Positions 52,257 to 61,497 are shown, counted from the stretch's first letter. The stretch is 64,000 nucleotides of DNA from Saccharibacillus deserti (GCF_013618475.1 NZ_JABJVN010000001.1:1206355-1270354), one strand, 5' to 3'. The notes: generated from the sequence alone by a model not told the origin. Program-made: numbers and translations.

Positions 52257-54647
52257 TTACTGCGTTTCCGACCACAAGCCGGTAAACACATCCACTTTCA
52301 CGAGAATCTGCCGGCCGTTCCATTCGACGCGGCACAGCACGTTTCCGTCGCCGTCGAATCCATCTATCCAATCATCCCCGATGGGCGTCCACCCCGCGTT
52401 CTCTGCCAAGAAGCGGAGTCGTTTGTCCAGCGCCGCAAGGTAAACGGTGCCGTCGGAAGACATCAGTCCTTCCGTATCGATCCCGCTTTCTTCCCCGGAT
52501 ATTCGGGCAAGCGTCAGGATCGGCGAGCCCGACGTTCCGTCGAATACGGTACCTGTCGAAGCATTCACTCCATAGGAGCTTCCCTGACCGGAGGATTCGC
52601 TGCTGGCGGGAACACCGATACGGTATACGCCATTGTCCCCACTTACATTCCAACCTTCCGCTGCTTGGGGATCTTCGATGCCTATTCGCTGCGCAATCGC
52701 CGCGGGAAGTTCGGTATCCGTATAACCCAGCCCCCCGTTTGCAATGACTTTCGTTTCGGCAATCGACAGGTCTTTGTCATAGGTCACGATGACCGTTAGC
52801 GGAAATTCGACGACCCCTGCCCGTCCTTCGAGCCTTGCCGTCAGCGCATCTCCGGCGAGTGCATAATAGTCGATCGCACCGAAGCCGACTTGATCGAAAA
52901 TATGTTTGCCGCTGCCGATATCTTTGTAGCGCTTGGTTACATGAGTCCCGTTCAACTCCGCATTCAGAATCGCAGCTCCGTTCTGCTGCACGATAGAAGA
53001 TTTCATCGCTTGCTGCAAATGCGCGACCGGATCTTCGACCGGAATCTCGTCCAGCGTCTCGCCATCGAGCACATGCGCTTCCTGCAGACTTAACTCCGTT
53101 CCGCTTCCGGTTGGCACGATCAGCAGAATCTCTTCTTTTCCATCCCCGTTCAGATCTGTCCGTGAAATCAGCACCGACTTGGTGCCTCCTTCCGGCTCGT
53201 AGTTCCAGACATAGGATACGGCAGTACCCTTTTCCTTCCGGATCGTAAACCGGCTCCGTATAGGATGATCCGGATCGGTTCCTTTAGACACATGGACAGA
53301 AAGGTCGTCATAAGCCGATAGTTTATAGCCTTCTTCACCGACAGCGGGCACCTCCACCCGTTGGCTTAGCCGTTTGTTGGAAGGAGGTTCCGCCGACGCT
53401 CCGTTGGAAGCTTCGTTTATTGATTGGCTGGCAGGCATTTCAGTCGAAGCGGCAGTCGAAGCCGGCTCGGGATCGGACGCTTTGTTTTGCGTGGCGGGGC
53501 CGGTCATCGCACAGCCGCCGAGCAGCAGCACAGCCAGGGTTCCACCTACTAGACTTTGCCGCGTAGGTTTACGATATTTGGCAATCATAGTCATTCTCCT
53601 GTGCATTTCTTTGCGGCTGCTCCACAGGCTCGAAGCCCCTGACAGCTTGACCGGGGCAGCGCCACGTTCAAGCAGTGCGATCAGCGTCAAACCGTATTCC
53701 CGACGTTCTTCCACCGGGAGCCGGCCAAGCGCCATTTCGTCGCAGGCTGTCTCCTGGTCTTCCCTCAATTTGCGAAAAGCGAATGCCAGCAGCGGATTAA
53801 ACCAATGCAGGGCACTCAGCAGCGCCGCCAGTATATTCACAGCGATATCGCGCCGCTTAATATGCGACAGTTCATGCAGCAGCACATGACGCAGATGTTG
53901 TGGGTCCAGGGAAGAAATCAGTCCCGGTGGAAGCAGCAAAAGCGGACGGAAGACGCCGAATACGGTTGGAACCGATACGGCCTCCGTGAAGATAAGCCGC
54001 GGCGATCGGCGAAGAGCAAGCCGTTCGCGGCAGAATTCAATCAGTTCCAGGACATGATTCCTATCCGGGAGCATGAGGTTGGAATCCCGACGAAGACGAC
54101 GCTTGAACCCCGTTCCGGCTGTACATCCCGTAATGATCCAGGCGAGCGCACCCGTCAGCCAGATTAGCGCGGCCGCCGACCACCCATCAAGATGAACAGA
54201 GCCGGAGATATGCTGTGCTTCAGAGTAAACGTTACCCGGGTTCGCAAAAGTTTTCGGCTGCTCCGATCCGTCTAAGTTTTGTACGATTGCGGGAAAAGGA
54301 ACCGTTTGGACTGCGTTCGAAGCTTTCGGTTCGGTTTCTTTCGGCGCATTCGCCAAAGGCTGCCCGGGATCAGCCTGTGTCGTCTGCCCGGTGTTGAGAA
54401 CGTTCGACCAGGATTGAGGCAGCCACCCGTACAGGCTCATTGGACTTTCCGGAGACCACGGAATAAGCAGCCTGAGAAACAGCGGCAGCCACAGCAGGTA
54501 CATCCAGCCCGGTCTTATGAGAGGCTGCAGCAGCCGGCGAAGAATGAGAACCACCAAGGCAAGCAGGCTCGCCATCGCGGAGAGCAGCAGAACTTCTTGG
54601 AATCCCGCTTTCAATCCTTCCAGCAAAACATTTATCGTATGGTTCAT
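52257..54647 (-). CDS. BlaR1/MecR1-type M56 metallopeptidase with a long extracellular tail
   Basis: 796 residues. N-terminal membrane helices (about 20-38, 45-62, 155-175), a cytoplasmic M56 zinc peptidase with HELSH at 258-262 and the later Glu in LREDQETACDE, a fourth helix at about 368-385, and then about 400 residues outside. In BlaR1/MecR1 the outside part is a penicillin-binding sensor; here it has no SxxK-SxN-KTG serine-hydrolase set. Instead there is an FG-GAP-like DLNGDGKEEILLIVP piece and a beta-rich region with two YcdB/PepSY-like parts. So the signal is probably not a beta-lactam. The helix-4 exit reads LLLGGCAMTG, which mimics a lipobox. It follows the BlaI-like repressor gene in one operon. 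Confidence 0.85.
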   Translation of the reverse strand: MNHTINVLLEGLKAGFQEVLLLSAMASLLALVVLILRRLLQPLIRPGWMYLLWLPLFLRLLIPWSPESPMSLYGWLPQSWSNVLNTGQTTQADPGQPLANAPKETEPKASNAVQTVPFPAIVQNLDGSEQPKTFANPGNVYSEAQHISGSVHLDGWSAAALIWLTGALAWIITGCTAGTGFKRRLRRDSNLMLPDRNHVLELIEFCRERLALRRSPRLIFTEAVSVPTVFGVFRPLLLLPPGLISSLDPQHLRHVLLHELSHIKRRDIAVNILAALLSALHWFNPLLAFAFRKLREDQETACDEMALGRLPVEERREYGLTLIALLERGAAPVKLSGASSLWSSRKEMHRRMTMIAKYRKPTRQSLVGGTLAVLLLGGCAMTGPATQNKASDPEPASTAASTEMPASQSINEASNGASAEPPSNKRLSQRVEVPAVGEEGYKLSAYDDLSVHVSKGTDPDHPIRSRFTIRKEKGTAVSYVWNYEPEGGTKSVLISRTDLNGDGKEEILLIVPTGSGTELSLQEAHVLDGETLDEIPVEDPVAHLQQAMKSSIVQQNGAAILNAELNGTHVTKRYKDIGSGKHIFDQVGFGAIDYYALAGDALTARLEGRAGVVEFPLTVIVTYDKDLSIAETKVIANGGLGYTDTELPAAIAQRIGIEDPQAAEGWNVSGDNGVYRIGVPASSESSGQGSSYGVNASTGTVFDGTSGSPILTLARISGEESGIDTEGLMSSDGTVYLAALDKRLRFLAENAGWTPIGDDWIDGFDGDGNVLCRVEWNGRQILVKVDVFTGLWSETQ

Positions 54648-54665
54648 GTTTCTTCATCCTTTCGC

Positions 54666-54809
54666 CTATTCACCTACAGCGGCAACTTGTTCCCACATTC
54701 CCGCGAATAGATCCGCTTTGATCGTCGGCTTGCCTTCGCCGCGCCCTACGCTCGCGGCCGCCGACAGCATCAGCATCCGCCCAAACCATCCTTCCAATGC
54801 GCTCAGCAC
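54666..54809 (-). CDS. Possible 47-residue peptide between blaI-like and blaR1-like genes
   Basis: A GTG at 54809 with AAAGGA nine bases upstream opens a frame of 47 codons with a hydrophobic N-terminal part (WFGRMLMLSAAASVG) and an ordinary C-terminus. It overlaps nothing and fills most of the 167-base gap between the two genes. Weak evidence; may not be translated. Confidence 0.3.
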   Translation of the reverse strand: MLSALEGWFGRMLMLSAAASVGRGEGKPTIKADLFAGMWEQVAAVGE

Positions 54810-54814
54810 CGCAT

Positions 54815-55192
54815 TCAGTCCTTTCGCTCGTCCAGAATTTTGCGCAGCTCGTCGATGTCTTCCTTCGTCAGCTTCTCGTCGCGCAGGAAATGCGCCAGCA
54901 TGGGACGCATTGTTCCTCCGTAAACGCGCTGAAGAAACGAACTCGTCTCGGACCGTACGCACTCTTCTTCCTGCACCTTCGGATAGTAGGCATAGATACG
55001 CCCTTCCTGCTTGTAGCCGACCGCTTTTTTCTCGGTCAGACGCTTGATCAAAGTACGGACCGTCTTGGGATTCCACTTCCGGCTTCCTTCCAGCTCCCGA
55101 ATAATATCGTTTGCCGTTCGGGGCGAGCCGGCCCACAGCACTTTCATCACTTCCCATTCCGCATCCGAAATACGGGGAATCGATCGATCCAT
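54815..55192 (-). CDS. BlaI/MecI/CopY family repressor
   Basis: 125 residues: winged helix-turn-helix (about 1-75; ISDAEWEVMKVLWAGSPRTANDI, KTVRTLIKRLTEKKAVGY, read in pieces) and a C-terminal dimerisation helix pair. In this family the repressor is cut by the M56 peptidase when the sensor is triggered; the matching peptidase gene follows. The ATG at 55192 has GGAGG six bases before it; the ATG at 55195 is only three bases away from it. Two operator-like palindromes lie upstream (55225-55234 and 55252-55261). Confidence 0.93.
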   Translation of the reverse strand: MDRSIPRISDAEWEVMKVLWAGSPRTANDIIRELEGSRKWNPKTVRTLIKRLTEKKAVGYKQEGRIYAYYPKVQEEECVRSETSSFLQRVYGGTMRPMLAHFLRDEKLTKEDIDELRKILDERKD

Positions 55193-55224
55193 CATGCGCC
55201 TCCGTTCTTTTTCAAACATTTGAC

Positions 55225-55261
55225 TACGATCGTAATCCTTGAAATTAATACTACACTTGTA
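55225..55261 (-). promoter_or_regulatory. Two BlaI/CopY-type operators
   Basis: A perfect TACAnnTGTA box (TACAAGTGTA on the minus strand, 55252-55261) and a second palindrome TACGATCGTA (55225-55234), with centres 27 bases apart, directly before the BlaI-like gene. The second contains a -10-like TACGAT. Confidence 0.65.
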
Positions 55262-55340
55262 ATCCAATGAGGTCAAGAGGTCGATTGCGGACGCCCGCCT
55301 TTGGATATACTGACGAAGCGATCCACTTCGGATTCCGCAC

Positions 55341-55376
55341 AAAAATCCGGTCCGCTTTCGAAGGACCGGATTTTTA
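55341..55376 (-). terminator. Rho-independent terminator of the esterase gene
   Basis: 13-bp perfect stem (AAAAATCCGGTCC with GGACCGGATTTTT) with a nine-base loop; symmetric A and T runs. Confidence 0.85.
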
Positions 55377-55394
55377 TATTCGATGAACATCCAC

Positions 55395-56309
55395 TCATTT
55401 CACCGGCTTCACGTACAGTACATCGCCGATCTGCTTCAATACCCGGTCCGCCTCGGGGATCGGCAGAAGAGGAAAGTCATGCATCATCCCGTCATATTCA
55501 AACAGCTGTACCTGTCCCCCCTCGACTTCTATCCGTTTTTGTAACCGCCGTATATCGGGCAGCAGAATCTCCGAAGTTCCGGCTACCAGAACCATATCGG
55601 CCAATCCCTGCACCGGTCCATATAAGGGACTGACTCCCGGATGGGTCAAATCCTGTCCGCCTGCCCAGGCTTTGCCGAATTCCCGGATAGCAGATACCAC
55701 TTGGAGAGGATCTTTCGGTTCCAACGGAGGAATATCCGGATTTATCATGCTCGAATCCAATACGGGAGAAATCAACAGCAGGCGTCCCGGCTGCGGCATT
55801 CCCTTACCAAGCAGGCTTTGGGCCAATGCCAAAGCAGATGCACCACCCGAAGAATCCCCGGCAATGACGATATTGGCCGGCTCCGTTTCGGCAAGGAGTT
55901 CGGCATACAGCCGAATAAGTTTCTCCGATGTTTCCGCAAAATGGGCATTCGGCGCTTTCGGATAAAGAGGCATCCGAACTTCGGCTTCATATCTGCGGCC
56001 CAGTTCCAGAAAAAATTTACGATGAAAAAAAGTCGGCTGCATGACATAGCCGCTGCCGTGCAGATACAGGATATGCCGATCATTTCTGCGATCGGGACGG
56101 CGCAGACGAAGCACTTCCATCCCGCCCTGCCTAATGACATGCACATGTCCCGATCTTCGCAGTATTCCTCGAATTTTATAAGGCTTTTCGTTTCTCCTGC
56201 GTCTATACTTCAGGTATAGACGCACTATCTGCCGGCCGTCATAGATTTTTCGGTAGACGGACAGCCTGGCAAGCATGGCAAATATCCATGCCGTGTTTTG
56301 AAGTTTCAT
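55395..56309 (-). CDS. HSL-like alpha/beta hydrolase (esterase/lipase family IV)
   Basis: 304 residues. The oxyanion motif ILYLHGSGYV, nucleophile Ser in IVIAGDSSGGASA (GDSSG), the late Asp (LVAGTSEILLPD region) and His (YDGMMHDF) form a family IV (hormone-sensitive lipase) active site. The HGSGY variant of HGGG is common in this branch. The first 20 residues are hydrophobic and may anchor it to the membrane. The ATG at 56309 follows GGGGAG; another ATG at 56324 lacks a site. Substrate unknown. Confidence 0.87.
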   Translation of the reverse strand: MKLQNTAWIFAMLARLSVYRKIYDGRQIVRLYLKYRRRRNEKPYKIRGILRRSGHVHVIRQGGMEVLRLRRPDRRNDRHILYLHGSGYVMQPTFFHRKFFLELGRRYEAEVRMPLYPKAPNAHFAETSEKLIRLYAELLAETEPANIVIAGDSSGGASALALAQSLLGKGMPQPGRLLLISPVLDSSMINPDIPPLEPKDPLQVVSAIREFGKAWAGGQDLTHPGVSPLYGPVQGLADMVLVAGTSEILLPDIRRLQKRIEVEGGQVQLFEYDGMMHDFPLLPIPEADRVLKQIGDVLYVKPVK

Positions 56310-56353
56310 CTTTTCTCTCCCCACTGTTTCGTCTGACCAACTTTTATTCCATG

Positions 56354-56389
56354 AAAAAGCCTGCGCGGATCGATACCGCGCAGGCTTTT
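56354..56389 (-). terminator. Rho-independent terminator of treR
   Basis: 14-bp perfect stem (AAAAGCCTGCGCGG with CCGCGCAGGCTTTT), seven-base loop. Confidence 0.85.
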
Positions 56390-56467
56390 CGGTCTCTTCC
56401 CTCTATAATAAGCGATCCGACATTGGCGTGCATCCCGATCGGCCGGAAGCTAACCGCGCCGATCCAT

Positions 56468-57193
56468 TCATTCGTCCGGCAGCACCCTGCGCGCAAAGTC
56501 CACAAACTGGAACTTGTCCAGCCGGTGCCGGGATTCGGTGTATTGGAATAACGTCGTGTCTTCCAAATGCACATAGTTGCGCACGACCACGATATGCGTA
56601 TCGCGCGCCAGGTCCAGCAGCCGTTTATCCTCTTCCGAGACCTGTTCGACCGAAATCTCTTTTTTGGCATACGCGATCTTCAGCGATAACTCGCCTTCCA
56701 GATACGCATAAATCGATTGGCTCGCGATTTCTTCGGTCAACTCGGGGATAAGCGAAGCCAGGAAATAATCCTTGTCCAGAATCACTTTCTCCCCTTCGAT
56801 CTCGCGGGCGCGGACGACTTTCCAGATCGGTTCGGTTTCCCTCACCTGCAGTTGGCGTGCCGCGCTCCGCGGACAAGGGATCCGGACGGTCTCATGTACC
56901 AGCGTGCGCACCGTGCGGCCCAGGCGTTCCGATACCTCTTTGAAGCTGACCAGGCCGGAGATCGGAAATTCCATTCGATTCATATCGAGTACAAAAGACC
57001 CTTTGCCTCTGATCTTGTGAATGTAGCCGTTTTGCGACAGCAGATGCAGCGCTTTGCGGACCGTTTCTCTCGAGGTACCGTATTCCGCCGCAATTTCGTT
57101 CTCGGAAGGCAGCTTGATTCCCGACTTGAGCAGACCGGTCTCGATCCGCTGCGTATAATCGCTATAAATTTGCGAGAAAATGTTTTTATTCAT
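56468..57193 (-). CDS. treR: Trehalose operon repressor, GntR family
   Basis: 241 residues: GntR winged helix (about 1-72; LPSENEIAAEYGTSRETVRK, ALHLLSQNGYI) and a UTRA effector domain (about 85-235). It reads as TreR (GKGSFVLDMNRMEFPISGLVSFKE), which senses trehalose 6-phosphate. Two matching TreR operators lie on the treA promoter. It is last of the three tre genes; a terminator after treP means it is made by read-through or from a weak own promoter. GGTGATC serves as ribosome site. Confidence 0.92.
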   Translation of the reverse strand: MNKNIFSQIYSDYTQRIETGLLKSGIKLPSENEIAAEYGTSRETVRKALHLLSQNGYIHKIRGKGSFVLDMNRMEFPISGLVSFKEVSERLGRTVRTLVHETVRIPCPRSAARQLQVRETEPIWKVVRAREIEGEKVILDKDYFLASLIPELTEEIASQSIYAYLEGELSLKIAYAKKEISVEQVSEEDKRLLDLARDTHIVVVRNYVHLEDTTLFQYTESRHRLDKFQFVDFARRVLPDE

Positions 57194-57278
57194 CGTTGAT
57201 CACCGTGACCCATTTTACGGGGGATTTTGTGAAAAAGCAAAGATGTTCGTCACGTCCGCAGCCGCCGCCTCTTTCCCC

Positions 57279-57321
57279 AAAAACGGTCCGCCTCCCGGTT
57301 CGAAACCGGGCGGCGGACCGT
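57279..57321 (-). terminator. Terminator between treP and treR
   Basis: Long GC-rich stem (ACGGTCCGCC and GGCGGACCGT plus inner CCCGG/CCGGG), followed on the minus strand by TTTTTGGGG. Confidence 0.8.
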
Positions 57322-57361
57322 CGATCTTGCTCTTATCCAATCTTTCGCCGCGAAAAGGAAA

Positions 57362-59416
57362 TTAATCTTCGGCACCTGTCAGGTGTACGCGCAGAACCGG
57401 CGTTTTGCCCGCTTCCGCTTCACCCGTCAGTTCTTCGATGCTTGCGACGATATCCTGCCCGACCGGAACGATAACCGGCGAGATGGTCGAATATCCGCCT
57501 GCGGTAATCACTTCCCGATCGAATTCGAGCAGCAGCTGACCGGCTTTGACCACATCTCCTGTGGCGACATGGGCTTTGAAGCCGCTGCCTTTGAGACCGA
57601 CCGTGTCGATCCCGACATGGATCAGAACCTGAACGCCGGTGGCGTGTTCCAGAATGACCGCATGCTTGCTCTTGTCGATGACATGCGCAACCGTTCCGTC
57701 GAACGGAGCCACTACCCGGCCTTCCGACGGTTCGATCGCAATACCGTCACCCATTTGTTTCTCGGCAAAAGCCGGATCCGGCACTTTGTCGAGCGAAACG
57801 GCTCTGCCCTGGATCGGAGCGAGCAGATCGAGCACGTTGACCGCGTCTTTGTCTGCCAAAGCCGCACCGGCCGTACCTGCAGCCGTTGTAGAAGCGTGCG
57901 AGACTACCGTATTTCCGCTGTTTGGAATCGGGCTGGTCGCATTCTCTACTTTTTTCACATCGCGCTCCGCCAGATCTTCTTCAAGCTCTTCGCCGGAAGC
58001 GGACTGCTTGCGGGTCACAATCTTGCCGTAGACGATAGTCCCGACAAAGGGAAGCACCAAACAGATCGCCATACCGATAAAGAAGATGCTCCAGTCGCCG
58101 ACGTTAACCGCCAGGAAGCCCGGCAGACCGCCGACGCCGACGGCAAAGGCACGTACATTGTTCATGGTCAGCAGGATCCCGCCGAGTGCCGAACCGAGCA
58201 TACCCATGAACAGCGGATATTTGAAGCGTACGTTAACCCCGAATACCGCAGGTTCCGTAACGCCCAGGAACGCCGTAATGGAAGTTGTCGCAGACAAGCT
58301 TTTCATTTTCTGCGAACGGATCACGAACATCATGGCAAGTGCCGCAGAACCCTGCGCGATATTGGACAGCGCCAGCATCGGCCAGAGGAACGTACCGCCG
58401 GTCGAGTTAATCAGCTGCAGATCGACCGCGAGGAACGTATGGTGCATCCCCGTGATAACGAGCGGCGCGTACAGACCGCCGTACAGCAGACCGCCAAGCC
58501 AAGGTACCGTGTCAAACAGCCATACGACACCGTCTGTCAGCCAGTTGCCCAGTGTGAACGTAACCGGTCCGATGATGACAAAAGCCAGGAAACCGGTTAC
58601 GAGCAGCGCCACCGGAGCCACAACGAGCAGCTTGAGCGAATCGGGTACTTTACGGTTCAGCCATTTTTCGATCACGACCAGCACATAGGCCGCGACGAGC
58701 ATCGGCAGTACCTGCCCCTGATAACCGACCGCATTGATATGCAGCCCGAACAAGTTCCAGGTTGGTACGGTGCCTGCATTCACGGCTTCCGCATAACTAT
58801 AAGCGCTCAGCAGACCCGGATTGACGAGAATCAAGCCGAGGACCACGCCGAGCAGCGGACTGCCGCCGAACCTTGTCGCCGCCGACCAGCCGACGAGCGC
58901 AGGAAGGAATGTGAACGCGGTGCTGGCGATCGTATTGACGATAGCCGCAAAGTCGGCCCACTGCGGGTAGACTTCGATCAGTGCTTTGCTGGCGAAGAAA
59001 ATGTCTTTACCCGTGAGCAGGTTGTTGATCCCGAGCAGCAGACCGGCTGTTACGAGTGCCGGCAGCAGCGGGATGAAGATATCGGACAGCGTCTTGATAA
59101 ACTGCTGGACAGGACTCTTATGCTTGATCGCCGCCGATTTGACATCGTCTTTGGTGGCGCGTTGGCCTCCGGTAATCGCTATCAATTCTTCATAGGCTTT
59201 GTCGACGATACCGGGACCGATAATGACCTGGAACTGGCCCTGCGTAGAAAAGTAACCTTTTGCCAGCTCATTATCGTCCAACGCTTGTTTGTCGACCTTG
59301 CTTTCGTCCACGAGCGAGAAACGAAGCCGCGTGACGCAGTGCGTCGCGACTTCGATATTGTCTTTGCCGCCTATGGCCTGGACAATCTTCTCGACATCCT
59401 CTCTTTTTACCGACAT
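57362..59416 (-). CDS. treP: Trehalose-specific PTS enzyme IIBCA
   Basis: 684 residues with all three PTS domains: IIB (1-90, phospho-Cys27 in ATHCVTRLRF), the IIC channel (about 105-470, with GITGxH-like VITGMHHTF and FLGVTEPAVFGVN) and a C-terminal IIA domain of the glucose type (about 535-680, phospho-His in QVLIHVGIDTVGLKG near 608). It imports trehalose and delivers trehalose 6-phosphate for the hydrolase encoded upstream. B. subtilis TreP lacks IIA, so this one carries its own. GGGGATG lies before the ATG; 39 bases after treA. Confidence 0.95.
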   Translation of the reverse strand: MSVKREDVEKIVQAIGGKDNIEVATHCVTRLRFSLVDESKVDKQALDDNELAKGYFSTQGQFQVIIGPGIVDKAYEELIAITGGQRATKDDVKSAAIKHKSPVQQFIKTLSDIFIPLLPALVTAGLLLGINNLLTGKDIFFASKALIEVYPQWADFAAIVNTIASTAFTFLPALVGWSAATRFGGSPLLGVVLGLILVNPGLLSAYSYAEAVNAGTVPTWNLFGLHINAVGYQGQVLPMLVAAYVLVVIEKWLNRKVPDSLKLLVVAPVALLVTGFLAFVIIGPVTFTLGNWLTDGVVWLFDTVPWLGGLLYGGLYAPLVITGMHHTFLAVDLQLINSTGGTFLWPMLALSNIAQGSAALAMMFVIRSQKMKSLSATTSITAFLGVTEPAVFGVNVRFKYPLFMGMLGSALGGILLTMNNVRAFAVGVGGLPGFLAVNVGDWSIFFIGMAICLVLPFVGTIVYGKIVTRKQSASGEELEEDLAERDVKKVENATSPIPNSGNTVVSHASTTAAGTAGAALADKDAVNVLDLLAPIQGRAVSLDKVPDPAFAEKQMGDGIAIEPSEGRVVAPFDGTVAHVIDKSKHAVILEHATGVQVLIHVGIDTVGLKGSGFKAHVATGDVVKAGQLLLEFDREVITAGGYSTISPVIVPVGQDIVASIEELTGEAEAGKTPVLRVHLTGAED

Positions 59417-59455
59417 TCTCTCATCCCCATTCTCTCTTATAAAATACCGGGGGGA

Positions 59456-61165
59456 TTACCCCCGGACGATCCACATAAACGAAGCGTACGCCGCAAGCTT
59501 CATGGCTCCGCTCCAGTCCGGTACTTCCTCCATGTTGCCGGACAGAAGTTCGGCAGGCGAGTCCGCAAGCGCACGGTGAGATTCCGGCAGTACAAATTCC
59601 GTTTCTTCGCCGGTGAAGTTCGACACCACGACCAGGGTATCCCGATCATTGCTGCGGGCGTATGCGAATACCTGCGGATGATTGTCGTCCAGCCGAATGT
59701 AACGTCCGTCGGTCAGGACATCCTCCGTCTTGCGCAGATGAATCAGCGTCTTGTAATGGCTGAATACCGAATTCGGATCTTCGCGCTGCATTTTGACATT
59801 GATCTGCGGATAACGCTCGTCCACTTTGATCCACGGCGTGCCGTCGGTAAAACCGGCCTGCGGGCCGTAGTTCCACTGCATCGGCGTACGGGCATTGTCC
59901 CGGGAACGTTTGGCGATGATCTCGAACGCTTCCTCCGGCGATTTGCCCATCTCGATCATCAGGCGGTACATGTTCTTCGATTCAATATCCCGGAACTCCG
60001 AGATATCGTGCCAGTTCGGATTCGGCATGCCGATCTCTTCGCCCTGGAATACATAAGGCGTTCCCTGCAGGCCGTGCAGCGTTGTCGCCAGCATCTTCGC
60101 GCTTGCGACGCGGCAGCGGCCGTCGTCCGCGAAACGGGACAGGGCGCGCGGCTGATCGTGATTGTTCCAGAACAGCGCGTTCCAGCCTCCGCCTTCCTGC
60201 ATGCCGACCTGCCACGAAGACAGAAGAGTCTTGAGCGCCTCGAAATCGTAAGGCATCAATTCCCACTTTTTACCCTGCGGATAATCGACCTTCAGATGGT
60301 GGAAGTTGAACGTCATCGAGAACTCCCGTTCCGCCGGATTCGAATACCGGATGCAGTGCTGGAGCGTCGTGGACGACATTTCGCCGACGGTAATCAGATC
60401 GTAAGGACCGTAGACCCGTTCATACAGCTCTTTGATGTATTCGTGCACTCTCGGTCCGTCGGTATAATACCTTCTGCCGTCGCCCGTCATGATCGATCCG
60501 TCGTCGTCGGGGAAATCCTGGTCTTTAGAGATCAGATTGATGACGTCCATGCGGAATCCGTCGACGCCTTTGTCCGCCCAGAATCTCATCAGATCCGCCG
60601 CTTCCTGCCGGACTTTCGGATTTTCCCAGTTCAGATCGGCCTGCGTCTTGTCGAAAAGAGCCAGAAAATACTGCCCGGTCGCTTGGTCGTACTGCCATGC
60701 CGATCCGCCGAACTTGGACTGCCAGTTGTTCGGCACGCCTCCGCCCGGAGCGGGGTCCCGCCAGATGTAATAGTCGCGATACGGATTGTCGATCGACTTT
60801 CTCGACTCCCGGAACCACTGATGCTCCGTCGAAGAATGATTGACCACGATATCGAGCATCAGGTGCATATCGCGGGCTTTCAAGCCGGCGGCAAGTTCGT
60901 CGAAGTCTTCCATGGTTCCGTACATCGGATCGATGGACCGATAATCCGCGACATCGTAACCGTTATCGTTCTGGGGCGAGACGTAAACCGGCTGCAGCCA
61001 GACAATGTCCACGCCAAGGTCCTTGAGATAGTCCAGCTTCTCCGTCAATCCGCGGATATCGCCGACTCCGCTGCCCGTCGTATCGTTGAAACTGCGCGGA
61101 TACACCTGATAAACGACCGATCTGCGCCACCATTCCGATTTGCTGTTTGTTTGCTCTGCTGTCAT
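59456..61165 (-). CDS. treA: Alpha,alpha-phosphotrehalase (GH13)
   Basis: 569 residues of the GH13 oligo-1,6-glucosidase-like subfamily. Conserved regions I-IV: LDIVVNHSS, the nucleophile Asp in DGFRMDVINLI, the acid/base Glu in LITVGEMSS and WNNHDQPR. WRRSVVYQVYPRSFNDTTG at the start is typical of phosphotrehalases. It splits trehalose 6-phosphate into glucose and glucose 6-phosphate. The ATG at 61165 is chosen because GGAGG lies eight bases before it. First gene of the tre operon, under the TreR-controlled promoter at 61283-61311. Also called treC in enteric bacteria. Confidence 0.93.
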   Translation of the reverse strand: MTAEQTNSKSEWWRRSVVYQVYPRSFNDTTGSGVGDIRGLTEKLDYLKDLGVDIVWLQPVYVSPQNDNGYDVADYRSIDPMYGTMEDFDELAAGLKARDMHLMLDIVVNHSSTEHQWFRESRKSIDNPYRDYYIWRDPAPGGGVPNNWQSKFGGSAWQYDQATGQYFLALFDKTQADLNWENPKVRQEAADLMRFWADKGVDGFRMDVINLISKDQDFPDDDGSIMTGDGRRYYTDGPRVHEYIKELYERVYGPYDLITVGEMSSTTLQHCIRYSNPAEREFSMTFNFHHLKVDYPQGKKWELMPYDFEALKTLLSSWQVGMQEGGGWNALFWNNHDQPRALSRFADDGRCRVASAKMLATTLHGLQGTPYVFQGEEIGMPNPNWHDISEFRDIESKNMYRLMIEMGKSPEEAFEIIAKRSRDNARTPMQWNYGPQAGFTDGTPWIKVDERYPQINVKMQREDPNSVFSHYKTLIHLRKTEDVLTDGRYIRLDDNHPQVFAYARSNDRDTLVVVSNFTGEETEFVLPESHRALADSPAELLSGNMEEVPDWSGAMKLAAYASFMWIVRG

Positions 61166-61253
61166 GCCGCGTGCCTCCTTCGGGTATATCCAGAAGCCGT
61201 AGACTCTTCGGAATCGCATTCGCAGTTATCAAATAGCCGCAGCCTATACCCAT

Positions 61254-61267
61254 CATGTATATACAAG
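61254..61267. promoter_or_regulatory. TreR operator, downstream copy
   Basis: CATGTATATACAAG matches the TreR palindrome (TTGTATATACAA type) and lies at or just after the transcription start. Confidence 0.8.
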
Positions 61268-61282
61268 TATGTTTCCGAAACG

Positions 61283-61311
61283 ATTGTAACCTTGTATATA
61301 CATGAAGTCAA
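61283..61311 (-). promoter_or_regulatory. Sigma-A promoter of the tre operon
   Basis: Minus-strand TTGACT (61306-61311), 17-base spacer, TACAAT (61283-61288). The spacer holds a TreR operator. Confidence 0.85.
61291..61304. promoter_or_regulatory. TreR operator inside the promoter spacer
   Basis: CTTGTATATACATG, reverse complement of the downstream copy, sits between -35 and -10. Centres of the two copies are 37 bases apart. Confidence 0.85.
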
Positions 61312-61443
61312 CCTGTCTATATATAACCATCCGAACACAGCGAGCAAACAGGTTTTTCGGATTTTTCCGAATTGTTTACGGCTGCCAAGGTCCTGTGCCC
61401 GCTTTATATCTTCATTACCCAAAATCAGGAATCTGTCCACGCT

Positions 61444-61491
61444 AAAAAAAAGACGAAAAGCGGAAAGCCGGTGGGCTTTGCTTTTCGTCTT
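61444..61491 (-). terminator. Rho-independent terminator of cysJI
   Basis: 12-bp stem AAGACGAAAAGC with GCTTTTCGTCTT, then eight T residues on the minus strand. Confidence 0.9.
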
Positions 61492-61497
61492 GTTCGG

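Noticed and set aside
52257-54647. Beta-lactam sensor BlaR1 proper
   Set aside because: The outer domain lacks the serine-hydrolase motif set, so the label BlaR1-like is kept only for the peptidase part.
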